Assembly (NCBI RefSeq): GCF_000425285.1
Contig: NZ_AUDD01000001.1
Coordinates: 62,001 to 126,000, forward strand
Source of the DNA: Acidipropionibacterium jensenii DSM 20535
GTDB lineage: Bacteria > Actinomycetota > Actinomycetes > Propionibacteriales > Propionibacteriaceae
Length of the DNA: 64,000 bases
Direction: 5' to 3'
Positions 47,899 to 56,200 of the stretch are shown piece after piece. Both the position numbers and the translations under genes were made by a program. The first letter of the stretch is position 1. The number at the start of each line of letters is the position of its first letter. The notes below the pieces were generated by a model. That model was given only the letters and a program-made list of their open reading frames with translations. It did not search any database and had not been told where the DNA came from.

Positions 47899-48714
47899 AG
47901 CACTCCGAAGGCCCTGCACCTCTACGGCATCGAGAAGGACCGCTACGTCGATGACGAGGAGATGTTCGACCTGGTCCACGCGATGCGGACCAGGATCGTC
48001 ACCAGCCCCGCCTTCTCCGGGGAGCAGATCCTGGCGGCGATCCTCTTCGAGCAGACGATGGGCCGCCAGTTCGCCGGCCGGCCGGCGGCCGACTACCTGT
48101 GGGAGACCAAGAACGTCGTCCCCTTCCTGAAGGTGGACAAGGGACTGGCCGAACCCGCCGACGGCGTCAGGGTGATGAAGCCGATCCCCGGCCTGGCCGG
48201 ACTGCTGGAGAGGGCCGTGGGGGCCCACATCTTCGGGACCAAGATGCGCTCGGTGATCGACGAGGCGAACCCGAGGGGGATCGACGCCATCGTCGCCCAG
48301 CAGTTCGAGCTCGGGCATCAGATCTGCGAGGCCGGCCTGGTGCCGATCCTGGAGCCGGAGGTCACCGTCACGGCCCAGGACAAGTCCCGCAGCGAGGCTC
48401 TGCTGCTCGAGCAGATCACCAGGCGGCTGGACTCCGACCCGTTCCCCGGACCGGTGATGTTCAAGCTGAGCATCCCGACCGTCGACAACCTCTACGCGCC
48501 GCTGATCGCCAACCCCGCGGTGCTGCGGGTGGTCGCCCTGTCGGGCGGCTACAGCCGCGACGAGGCCGACGCGCTGCTGGCGCGCAACCACGGGCTGATC
48601 GCCAGTTTCTCCCGGGCGCTGTCGGAGGGGCTGTCCGACTCCCAGACCGACGAGCAGTTCAACGCCACTCTGGCGGCGTCGATCGACGCGATCTACCACG
48701 CCTCGCTCACCTGA
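47899..48714 (+). pseudogene. fda: 5'-truncated class I fructose-bisphosphate aldolase
   Basis: From S-T-P-K-A-L onward the frame matches the short class I aldolase family (FILFEQTMGRQ-type ILFEQTMGRQFAG, FLKVDKGLAEPADGVRVMKPI, FGTKMRSVI, LVPILEPEV, VMFKLSIPT with the Schiff-base Lys, and VVALSGGYSRDEA). The family N-terminus, about 20 residues including the conserved (A)LDQSGGS phosphate-site, is missing and no upstream ATG or GTG in frame has homology; the first in-frame ATG is 47962. Sequence before 47899 does not encode the missing part in any frame. It is probably a deletion or rearrangement scar. Otherwise full length (271 codons). Confidence 0.7.
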
Positions 48715-48734
48715 GCGCTGGCTCGCGATGACAG

Positions 48735-48777
48735 CCTCGCCCCGGCTCCGCAGACAGCCCGCGGGACCGGGGCGAGG
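48735..48777. terminator. Bidirectional hairpin between aldolase fragment and response regulator
   Basis: CCTCGCCCCGG (48735-48745) pairs with CCGGGGCGAGG (48767-48777), between convergent genes. Confidence 0.65.
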
Positions 48778-48792
48778 TGCGTTCGCGACATG

Positions 48793-49407
48793 TCAGGGCC
48801 CGACGATCCAGGCCCGCTCGGTGGCGATCAGGATCGCCTCGGCCCGGGTCCCGGCGGCGGTCTTGGCCATCGCCGCACTGAGGTGATTGCGGACGGTGCC
48901 CTCCGACAGGTGCATCCTCCCGGCGATCACCTGCACGGTCGCTCCGTCGGCCCCCGCCTCCAGCACCTCGGCCTCTCTCCTAGTGAGGGGGGACTCGCCG
49001 AACATCAGCGAGTCGGCAGCCAGTTGGGGATCGACCACCCGCAACCCGGCGTGCACCCGGCGGACCGCCTCCGCGAGCTGAGCGGCGGGGGCGTCCTTGA
49101 CGATGAACCCGTGCGCCCCGCTGTCCACCGCCCGCCGCAGGAAACCGGGCCTTCCGAAGGTGGTGACCACCAGGACCTTCACGGTCGGTACCGCCTGCAG
49201 AACCTGCGCGGTGGCGGCCAGTCCGTCCAGGCCGGGCATCTCGACATCCATCAGGATGACGTCGGGTCGGGTCCGCAGGGTCTGGGCGACCACCTCGTCG
49301 CCACGGCCGATCTGGGCGACCACCCGGATGTCGCCCTCCAGCTCCAGCAGGGCGGCCATCGCCCCGCGCACCATCGCCTGGTCGTCGGCCAGCAGGACTG
49401 TGATCAT
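48793..49407 (-). CDS. NarL/LuxR-family response regulator
   Basis: A 204-residue regulator. Receiver domain: acidic DD at positions 8-9, phospho-acceptor Asp in VILMDVEMPG, conserved Lys in IVKDAP. C-terminal LuxR helix-turn-helix: LTRREAEVLEAGADG... SEGTVRNHLSAAM. It ends the operon ABC ATPase, permease, histidine kinase, regulator. Its ATG follows the kinase stop by 15 bases. Confidence 0.92.
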   Translation of the reverse strand: MITVLLADDQAMVRGAMAALLELEGDIRVVAQIGRGDEVVAQTLRTRPDVILMDVEMPGLDGLAATAQVLQAVPTVKVLVVTTFGRPGFLRRAVDSGAHGFIVKDAPAAQLAEAVRRVHAGLRVVDPQLAADSLMFGESPLTRREAEVLEAGADGATVQVIAGRMHLSEGTVRNHLSAAMAKTAAGTRAEAILIATERAWIVGP

Positions 49408-49422
49408 GATGCGGTCAGCCTC

Positions 49423-50673
49423 TCACGCCGTCTCCCGCGCACGATCCTTCGAGTGAGGCCGGCCAGGAGCGGATTCCATCGCCTCGGGCCTGCCCACCAC
49501 CAGCCGGAACCCGGGGCGCGCCGGGGTCCCCTCGGGTGCCGGACCGGTGCGCACCACCGCTGCCGCCTCGGCGGCGCGCTGCCGCAGTCCGGCGATGCCA
49601 TTGCCCCCCGAGGAGTCTCCGGAGGACGACGCGACGCCGTCTCCGTCATCGGTCACCGTGATCGAGGTTGCGGAGAGCTCCACCCGGCAGTGCCGTGCCC
49701 CGGAGTGCCGCACGACATTGGTGACCCCCTCCCGCAGCGCCCAGGCGAACAGGGTCCGGAGGTCCTCGGGGACCTGGTCGATCGCACCGGGCAGTTCGTG
49801 ACGGATCTGCGCCGCGTCCAGCATCTGGTGGGCCCGGCCGATCTCGGCGGCCAGGGACACATCCCGGTAGTCGTTGACGGTGGCCCTCACCTCGGCCAGT
49901 GCCGAGCGGGTGAGGGAGCGGACGTCGGACAACTCGGCGCGCGCCCGGAGGGGGTCGACGTCGATGAGTCTTTCGGCCAGTTCCGCCTTGACTGAGATCG
50001 CCGTGAGTGAGTGTCCCAGCAGATCGTGCAGGTCGCGGGCGATCTGGTTGCGGGTGTCGGCGATCTCCAACTCGTGCTCCCGGCGCTGGAGAAGCTCTCT
50101 CTGGTGGAGTCGTTGGGCGCCGATCCGGCCGAAGGCGGCCCCGGCCCCACCGCTCAGCACGGCAAATGCCCAACCCTGCAGGTCGGGGAAGTGGGTCCAG
50201 ATCCGCAGGCTGAGGTAGAGCACCAGCGCCAGGAGCAGCCCGATCGCTGCGGTGACCCGCCATGAGAAGTCGAGGCCGATCAGGATCACCGGGTAGACGA
50301 GGAGCGCCAACCCGCCGGACCCCAGGGTGGAGATCACCACCGCCCCGCCGGCCAGCAGGATCGACAGCCAGGGCCATATCTGCCCCGCTGGCACCTCGCC
50401 GGTCTCGCGAAGCCACCCCACCGAGTACCAGCAGCCGACGGTGAAGGCGCACAGGGCGATGACGGTCGCGGTGAGGGCGATCCAGCACCTGGCGCCGCCC
50501 ACCGCCAGGGCCGACTCCACGACCGAGGGCAGGCAGAGGAACCAGAAGAGGAACCACACCAGGCCCCTCGGGCTGCGTCGACCGGGAGGAAGCCGCAGCC
50601 CGCCGATGGTTCTGCTCCGGCCGGTTCCCGTCATCGTCGCCCCTGTCTGCTCCACCATCCCGCGCCCAGTCAT
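49423..50673 (-). CDS. Sensor histidine kinase (DesK/NarX-type)
   Basis: A 416-residue membrane kinase: about five membrane helices (to about 190), a coiled region, HisKA_3 dimerisation with RDLHDLLGHSLTAISVKAELAERL (His) and HATPase with VTNVVRHSGARH, DDGDGV. ATG 50673 has GGAGG six bases upstream. The longer upstream frame runs antisense over the permease and is rejected. It likely senses the transporter state or envelope stress. Confidence 0.9.
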   Translation of the reverse strand: MTGRGMVEQTGATMTGTGRSRTIGGLRLPPGRRSPRGLVWFLFWFLCLPSVVESALAVGGARCWIALTATVIALCAFTVGCWYSVGWLRETGEVPAGQIWPWLSILLAGGAVVISTLGSGGLALLVYPVILIGLDFSWRVTAAIGLLLALVLYLSLRIWTHFPDLQGWAFAVLSGGAGAAFGRIGAQRLHQRELLQRREHELEIADTRNQIARDLHDLLGHSLTAISVKAELAERLIDVDPLRARAELSDVRSLTRSALAEVRATVNDYRDVSLAAEIGRAHQMLDAAQIRHELPGAIDQVPEDLRTLFAWALREGVTNVVRHSGARHCRVELSATSITVTDDGDGVASSSGDSSGGNGIAGLRQRAAEAAAVVRTGPAPEGTPARPGFRLVVGRPEAMESAPGRPHSKDRARETA

Positions 50674-50717
50674 TGTGCCCTCCCCGGGGAGACGCACCAC
50701 GGGCCACGGTCCCGGGA

Positions 50718-51494
50718 TCAGACCCGAGCGGTGTCGCGGCTCATCAGCCATGCCGCACCTGAGACGAAGGCGGCCAGCCATCCGATGATGTTGACGGCCT
50801 CCCCGATGCCGAACCCTCCCGCCCCGAAGGGCACCAGGGCGAGCTGATGGATCCCCCACATCGGTGCGATCCGGGCGATGTGACCCAGCACGCTGGACGG
50901 GTCGACGGGGACGAACATCCCGCTGAGGAAGGCCAGCATCACGACGGAGAGATTGGTGACCTGCATCGCACTGTCGGTGGGCAGCAGATACCCCATGAAC
51001 AGCCCGAAGGCGGAGAACAGGCCGGATCCGAGCCACGCCAGCAGCCCACTGAGGATCGTGATGTGGAGCGGCTGGTCGAGCCCCTTGATCACCGCGGTGA
51101 CGCACACCGCCGCGATCGACAGGGCGCCGACGAGCATCCCCACGACCCCCTTGACCAGGACATATGCCACCGGCGAGAGCGGGGTGAGGCGCAGCTGTCG
51201 GCTCCAGCCGGCCGCCCGTTCCATCGAGACGGCGGTGCCGGCTCCGGTGGTGGAGATGATCGCGCCGTAGAGACCGATGCCGATCATCACCATCCCGGCC
51301 ACCGTGCCGTGCCCGTAGGGGATGTGGTTGTACCTGTCGGAGCCGACCATCCAGAACAGCACGACCGGCAGCAGCAGGGCCAGGATCATGGTGCGCCGGT
51401 TGCGCACCACGCGCAGCAGTTCGACACGCAGCAGGGTGGGGTTGAGACCGCCGAACGGGGGAACCGAACGGGCGGTGGAGCCGATGGCAGTCAT
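50718..51494 (-). CDS. ABC-2-type transporter permease
   Basis: A 258-residue permease with six membrane helices and the central ABC-2 loop SMERAAGWSRQLRLTPLSP. It overlaps the ATPase gene by four bases and pairs with it as an exporter, perhaps for a peptide or drug in the style of actinobacterial DrrAB/LtrAB systems. Confidence 0.88.
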   Translation of the reverse strand: MTAIGSTARSVPPFGGLNPTLLRVELLRVVRNRRTMILALLLPVVLFWMVGSDRYNHIPYGHGTVAGMVMIGIGLYGAIISTTGAGTAVSMERAAGWSRQLRLTPLSPVAYVLVKGVVGMLVGALSIAAVCVTAVIKGLDQPLHITILSGLLAWLGSGLFSAFGLFMGYLLPTDSAMQVTNLSVVMLAFLSGMFVPVDPSSVLGHIARIAPMWGIHQLALVPFGAGGFGIGEAVNIIGWLAAFVSGAAWLMSRDTARV

Positions 51495-52483
51495 GCGAGG
51501 ACCTTCTGGTGGGAGTGGGCGAGGGGAGGGGCGCCGGCGGTCGTGCTGGAACCGATGGCGCCGGTGGTGCCGGTGGAGCTGGTGAGGGCGATGAAGGCGT
51601 CCTCGAGACCTCGGGAGGAGATGTCCAGGTCGGCGGCGGCTCCCTCCCGCAGCAGGGCCAGGGCGACCGGATCGGTGTCGTCTGCGACGACGGTGAGGGC
51701 ACTGCCGAGGACCTCGACCGCCTGGAGGTCGAGTCCGCCCAGGATTCCCAGCACCTTCCCCCGGTCGATCCCCGGCTTCAGGGTGGCTCGCAGGGTACGT
51801 CCCGAGACCATCGCCCGGATCTGGGCGCCGGTGCCGTCGGCGACGATCCGTCCCGACCTCATCAGGATGATCCGGTCGGCGAACTCATCGGCCTCCTCCA
51901 GGTAGTGGGTGGCGAACAGGACGGTCCGGCCCAGCGCGGCATCGGCGTGGATGGCCTGCCAGAAGCTCCGCCGGGCCTCGACGTCCATCCCGGTGGTCGG
52001 CTCGTCGAGGATCATCAGTGCGGGATCGCAGACCAGGGCCATCGCGAACCGGATGCGCTGCTTCTCCCCGCCGGAGCACTTGCGCACCTGGCGGGAGGCC
52101 AGCGACTCCAGCCCGGCCCGCTCGACCGCCTCGGCCACCCGGACCGAGTGGCTGAACAGGCTTGCGGTGATCTCGACGGTCTCCCGGACGGTGAGATCGG
52201 GGAGCAGGCCGCCGGTCTGCATCACCGCCGCGACCAGGCCGTGGGCGACCGCGTCCCGTGGTGGGCGGCCGAACACCTCGACGGCCCCTCCGGAGGGGTT
52301 CGCCAGGCCCAGGATCATGTCGATGGTGGTGGTCTTTCCGGCTCCGTTGGGGCCCAGCAGGGCCACCACCTCGCCGGGTCGGATGTCGAGGCTCAACCCG
52401 TCGACGGCGGTGACGCAGTGGCCCTGGCGGCCGCGGAATGACTTGTGCAGGTCGGCCAGATGGACGGCCGGTGATGAACTCAT
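51491..52483 (-). CDS. ABC transporter ATP-binding protein
   Basis: A 330-residue ATPase. Walker A GPNGAGKTTT, signature CSGGEKQRI, Walker B LMILDEPTTGMDVEA and H-loop FATHYLEEADE are present; a C-terminal domain of about 80 residues resembles DrrA-like extensions. First gene of the transporter/two-component operon. No operator is obvious upstream; fhs is divergent. Confidence 0.92.
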   Translation of the reverse strand: MSSSPAVHLADLHKSFRGRQGHCVTAVDGLSLDIRPGEVVALLGPNGAGKTTTIDMILGLANPSGGAVEVFGRPPRDAVAHGLVAAVMQTGGLLPDLTVRETVEITASLFSHSVRVAEAVERAGLESLASRQVRKCSGGEKQRIRFAMALVCDPALMILDEPTTGMDVEARRSFWQAIHADAALGRTVLFATHYLEEADEFADRIILMRSGRIVADGTGAQIRAMVSGRTLRATLKPGIDRGKVLGILGGLDLQAVEVLGSALTVVADDTDPVALALLREGAAADLDISSRGLEDAFIALTSSTGTTGAIGSSTTAGAPPLAHSHQKVLA

Positions 52484-52633
52484 GGCTCCACGGTGCCCGC
52501 CGGGAGGCGACCGTACCTGGCGCGCATGTCATCATTTCGACGGTGACATTCGTCACGGGTGCGGCTCGCGGGGCGCCGGTCCCGGTCCCACCCCGAGTTC
52601 CCATCGGGGCGCAGGAGGCGAAAGGATGACCCC

Positions 52634-54331
52634 ATGGCCATGCCGACGGACCTCGAGATCGCCCGCGCCGCCCACCTGGACCCGATCGGGGAGGTGGCGG
52701 CCCGCGCCGGGATCGACGATGAGTTCCTGGAGCTCTACGGTCGCGACGTCGCCAAGGTCTCCCTGGACGCGATCGCGGCCAACCGGGACCGCCCCCGGGC
52801 CAAGTACATCGTGGTCACCGCGATCACCCCGACCCCCCTGGGGGAGGGCAAGACGACCACCGCGGTCGGCATCGCTCAGGGCCTGGCGGCGATCGGCAAA
52901 CGCTCCATGCTGGCTCTGCGGCAGCCCTCGATGGGCCCGACCTTCGGCATCAAGGGCGGGGCGGCCGGCGCCGGGTACTCCCAGGTGCTGCCGATGGAGA
53001 AGCTCAACCTGCACCTGACCGGTGACTTCCATGCCATCACCGCGGCCCACAACCTGCTCGCGGCGATGATCGACAACCATCTCCACCACGGCAACGCCCT
53101 GGACATCGAACCGCACTCGATCTCCTGGCGCCGGGTCGTCGACATCAACGACCGGGCGCTGCGCAATGTCATCGTCGGCCTGGGCAGCCGGATCGACGGC
53201 GTCCCCCGGCAGAGCGGCTTCGACATCACCGCGGCCAGCGAGGTCGGCGTCATCCTCTCGCTGGCCACCTCCCTGCACGACCTGCGCGAGCGACTGGGCC
53301 GGATCGTCATCGGCTACAACCGCGACAAGGAACCGGTCACCGCCGAGAACCTGCACGCCGCCGGGTCGATGGCCGTCATCCTCAAGGACGCCCTCAAACC
53401 CAATCTCCTGCAGACCACCGAGAACACCCCGGTCCTGGTGCACACCGGTCCCTTCGGCAATATCGCCACCGGCAACTCCTCGGTGGTCGCCGACATGGTC
53501 GGTATCGGCTGCGCCGACTACCTGCTCACCGAGGCCGGTTTCGGCTCCGACATGGGCGCCGAGCGGTTCTTCAACATCAAGTGCCGGGTCTCCGGGCTGC
53601 ACCCCGACGCCGCGGTGATGGTGGCCACCGTCCGCGCCCTCAAGGTCCACTCGGGCCGGTACACCGTCAAGCCGGGCCGGCCGCTGCCCTCGGGGATGCT
53701 CCTGGACAACCCCGACGACGTGTGGGCCGGCGCTCCCAACCTGCGACGCCACATCGAGATCGTCCGCAGCTTCGGGGTGACGCCGGTCGTCGCCCTCAAC
53801 GTCTTCCCGACCGACCACGCCGACGAGATCGACGCCGTCCGCCAGATCGCCGAGGAGTGCGGGGCGCACTTCGCCGCCTCCACCCATGTCGTCGACGGCG
53901 GTGCGGGGGCCGCCGATCTGGCCCGGGCGGTGGTGGCCGCCTGCGAGGAGCCGGCCCGGTTCCGCTACACCTACCGGCTCGAGGCGCCGCTGGCCGACAA
54001 GATCGAGGCGATCGCCACCCGGGTCTACGGCGCCGACGGGATCGACCTGTCGCCGGCGGCCGCCCGGGAGCTCGCCCACTTCGAGGACCTGGGCTACGGC
54101 CACTTCCCGGTGGTGATGGCCAAGACCCACCTGTCGCTGTCCCACGATCCGGCCCTCAAGGGGGCCCCGACCGGCTGGCGACTGCCCGTCCGGGAGGTGC
54201 GTGCCGCCGCCGGGGCCGGCTACGTCTACACCATCTGCGGGGACATGCGCACGATGCCGGGGCTGGCGAGCCATCCGGCGGCCGAACGGATCGACATCGA
54301 CGCGGACGGCAACACGGTGGGGCTGTTCTGA
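52634..54331 (+). CDS. fhs: Formate-tetrahydrofolate ligase
   Basis: A 565-residue enzyme that makes 10-formyl-tetrahydrofolate from formate, ATP and THF. The ATP loop TPTPLGEGKTTT (about 57-68), MEKLNLHLTGDFHAI and ELVGIGCADYLLTEAGFGSDMG-type segment GIGCADYLLTEAGFGSDMGA are intact. ATG 52634 (AAAGGA upstream) is used; the frame is open to 52559. Gives one-carbon units for purines. Confidence 0.96.
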   Translation: MAMPTDLEIARAAHLDPIGEVAARAGIDDEFLELYGRDVAKVSLDAIAANRDRPRAKYIVVTAITPTPLGEGKTTTAVGIAQGLAAIGKRSMLALRQPSMGPTFGIKGGAAGAGYSQVLPMEKLNLHLTGDFHAITAAHNLLAAMIDNHLHHGNALDIEPHSISWRRVVDINDRALRNVIVGLGSRIDGVPRQSGFDITAASEVGVILSLATSLHDLRERLGRIVIGYNRDKEPVTAENLHAAGSMAVILKDALKPNLLQTTENTPVLVHTGPFGNIATGNSSVVADMVGIGCADYLLTEAGFGSDMGAERFFNIKCRVSGLHPDAAVMVATVRALKVHSGRYTVKPGRPLPSGMLLDNPDDVWAGAPNLRRHIEIVRSFGVTPVVALNVFPTDHADEIDAVRQIAEECGAHFAASTHVVDGGAGAADLARAVVAACEEPARFRYTYRLEAPLADKIEAIATRVYGADGIDLSPAAARELAHFEDLGYGHFPVVMAKTHLSLSHDPALKGAPTGWRLPVREVRAAAGAGYVYTICGDMRTMPGLASHPAAERIDIDADGNTVGLF

Positions 54332-54360
54332 GGTCGGTCCTCGGAGCCTAGACTTCGCCC

Positions 54361-54756
54361 ATGGCCAGTCAACGCGCCGATGACGCCCGCCGACGGATCG
54401 AGCTCGAGGAGCAGGACCGTCGCCGTGAGGGTGCTGCCGCCCAGGTCCTCATCGACGGGTTCGTGGTCGCCGCCCGGGACCGGGGGATCGCCACCGAACC
54501 GCTGATCGCCCAGCTTCTGGACGGGCACACCGCCCGGACCGACCGGCACGGCTGGTACCTCAACGCCAGCCACAGCCTGGCGATCGGGGAGAACGGCGAG
54601 TACTTCCAGCTGGTGGTGGCCGGCGGCTTCAGGGAACGGCTGCGCGGGGTGAGGCTGGAGACCTCGCTGCCGCCGCTCCATGTCGGACGTGGCGGTCGCG
54701 ACGGGGAGACCGGCTATCTCAAGGAGTTCCTCGCCTGGCGGTTGGCCGCCGGCTGA
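54361..54756 (+). CDS. Hypothetical protein
   Basis: A 131-residue soluble protein, 29 bases after fhs. It begins with a very charged helix (ADDARRRIELEEQDRRREG) and continues with a mixed fold with GWYLNASHSLAIGENGEYFQLVVAG and the basic RERLRGVRLETSLPPLHVGRGG. Not recognised. Probably cotranscribed with fhs. Confidence 0.6.
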   Translation: MASQRADDARRRIELEEQDRRREGAAAQVLIDGFVVAARDRGIATEPLIAQLLDGHTARTDRHGWYLNASHSLAIGENGEYFQLVVAGGFRERLRGVRLETSLPPLHVGRGGRDGETGYLKEFLAWRLAAG

Positions 54757-54780
54757 CACGCCGGGGCGCAGCGAAGAATC

Positions 54781-55296
54781 TCAGGGGGTGCCGGGTGCGG
54801 TGCCCCCGGGCAGGGCGGCACGGGCCCTCCGCCGTCTCAGGATCCCGGGATGGCTGATGCCCAGGTACCAGGCCAGTCCCAGAGCGACCGCCAGGAAGAC
54901 GTAGGGCATCATCTTGAGCCGGGTCTGGTTGTGGTCCTTGACCGCGACGACCTCGCTGTTGATGTCGCCGTCCTGACTGCGGTCCAGGACCAGGGTGACC
55001 TTCTGCCCCAGCGTGTAGGAGCTCGCCCTGGTGTACGGATTGCTCGTGACGGTGCGGGTCCTGCCGTCGCGCTGGTACTCGATGACCGCAAGTCGGTCGC
55101 CGGAGGGCTGGGAGACCAGGTGGAGGGGGCCCGATCCGACACTCGGCGCGTGACGGAAGCCGACCACCGTGCCCTGCACGGTGTCGCCGTGGCGCTGGAA
55201 CATGTCGTAGCGGTGGCCGAGGATGAAGAACAGGCAGCTCACCGTCAGCAGATACACCACACCCAGCACGGCCAGGACACTGCGCCATTTCGTCAT
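54781..55296 (-). CDS. DUF3592-like membrane protein
   Basis: A 171-residue protein: N-terminal membrane helix (VLAVLGVVYLLTVSCLFFILG), an extracytoplasmic beta domain (TVQGTVVGFRHAP... VTLVLDRSQDGDINSE) and a second helix near 130, with basic tail. The layout matches DUF3592. Start ATG 55296 or GTG 55302. Convergent with the hypothetical gene. Confidence 0.6.
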   Translation of the reverse strand: MTKWRSVLAVLGVVYLLTVSCLFFILGHRYDMFQRHGDTVQGTVVGFRHAPSVGSGPLHLVSQPSGDRLAVIEYQRDGRTRTVTSNPYTRASSYTLGQKVTLVLDRSQDGDINSEVVAVKDHNQTRLKMMPYVFLAVALGLAWYLGISHPGILRRRRARAALPGGTAPGTP

Positions 55297-55318
55297 GCCC
55301 ACCAGAGTACGACCGCGA

Positions 55319-55999
55319 TCACTCCAGATACCCTCTGATCTCCCCGGCGTGGCGCCTCATCCTCCGGATCGCCCGGCTGCACCGCGCCCGTACCGCCTCG
55401 GCGCTCATCCGGTGCGCCCGGCCGGCCCGGTAGCTGGACATCTCCAGGACGTAGACGCTGGAGAGCAGGGGCAGCTGGGAGCGGGCCACGATCCCCAGGG
55501 CGACGGCGGCACCGAGGACGGCCAGGGCGAGCTGAGCCTGGTCGGGGTCATTCTCGACGACCGGCATGTCGTGGATCTCCCAGGGGATCTCCCGGGCGGC
55601 CAGCCGGCGCCGCGGCTGGCACACGGCGTACAGCGCGTCCAGACCGATCGTGGTGGGGACGGTGGTGGCCGGGCTCACCTTTCCGGTCCTGATCCGCAGC
55701 CAGGCCTCCGCGAGGTAGTCGTCGAGGCTGCTGCTGGGGTCCCGGCGGGCCATCCGGGTCAGCATCGGGAAGACCACCTGGAGCAGGGCCTGGCAGGCCA
55801 GACCGGCCAGCAGCCCGTCCTGCTGGGCGGCGAGCACGGTGGCACGGGCCAGCTGCGGGTCGGTGCGGATCGCGGCGGGAAGCTGGTGGGGGAGGGTTCC
55901 GGGACGCACCGGAAGGTCCGCGATGACCTCGGCGGCCCAGGGCTGGTCGACGGTGTGCAGCCACTCGTGGTGCAGGCGGTCACCGGTCGTGACGGTCAT
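55319..55999 (-). CDS. Sigma-like / regulatory protein of unknown class
   Basis: A 226-residue protein. Residues 90-125 (SSSLDDYLAEAWLRIRTG) resemble sigma region 2 and the C-terminus (MSAEAVRARCSRAIRRMRRHA) a region-4 helix-turn-helix, but the RNA polymerase contacts are not clear, so it may be a sigma-related regulator. ATG 55999 follows an excellent ribosome site (GGAGG) that is embedded in a long hairpin; an in-frame ATG at 56065 gives a 22-residue extension. Confidence 0.55.
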   Translation of the reverse strand: MTVTTGDRLHHEWLHTVDQPWAAEVIADLPVRPGTLPHQLPAAIRTDPQLARATVLAAQQDGLLAGLACQALLQVVFPMLTRMARRDPSSSLDDYLAEAWLRIRTGKVSPATTVPTTIGLDALYAVCQPRRRLAAREIPWEIHDMPVVENDPDQAQLALAVLGAAVALGIVARSQLPLLSSVYVLEMSSYRAGRAHRMSAEAVRARCSRAIRRMRRHAGEIRGYLE

Positions 56000-56175
56000 G
56001 ACAACACCTCCTTGGTGTGTGTGGCATCTCAGGAGCCACACCACCAAGGAGGTGTTGTCAGACATGTTGTCGGCGGTTCGCCGGATGTATCCCGTTCGGT
56101 CCGGGTGTTGCCCGAGTCGGTCCGGGTGTTGTCAGCACCCGGAGAGGTGTTGTCCGGGACCCGCGAGGTGTTGTC
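55999..56175. promoter_or_regulatory. SD-sequestering inverted repeat and 21-bp-phased GGTGTTGTC array
   Basis: Arms 55999-56017 and 56042-56060 (19 perfect pairs, then a bulged T and GTGTGGC) place the Shine-Dalgarno of the 55319 gene inside a stem. Beyond it GGTGTTGTC variants occur at 56063, 56083, 56104, 56125, 56146 and 56167, the last four exactly 21 apart. GAGGTGTTGTC recurs at 56144 and 56165, so the upstream transcript repeatedly contains the complement of the ribosome site. Confidence 0.75.
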
Positions 56176-56200
56176 ATCGAGGTCCTGGTCGAGCGCACAC

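Noticed and set aside
49423-51702. 759-codon frame fusing kinase and antisense of permease
   Set aside because: The kinase starts at ATG 50673 with a good ribosome site; the upstream part is out-of-frame permease DNA.
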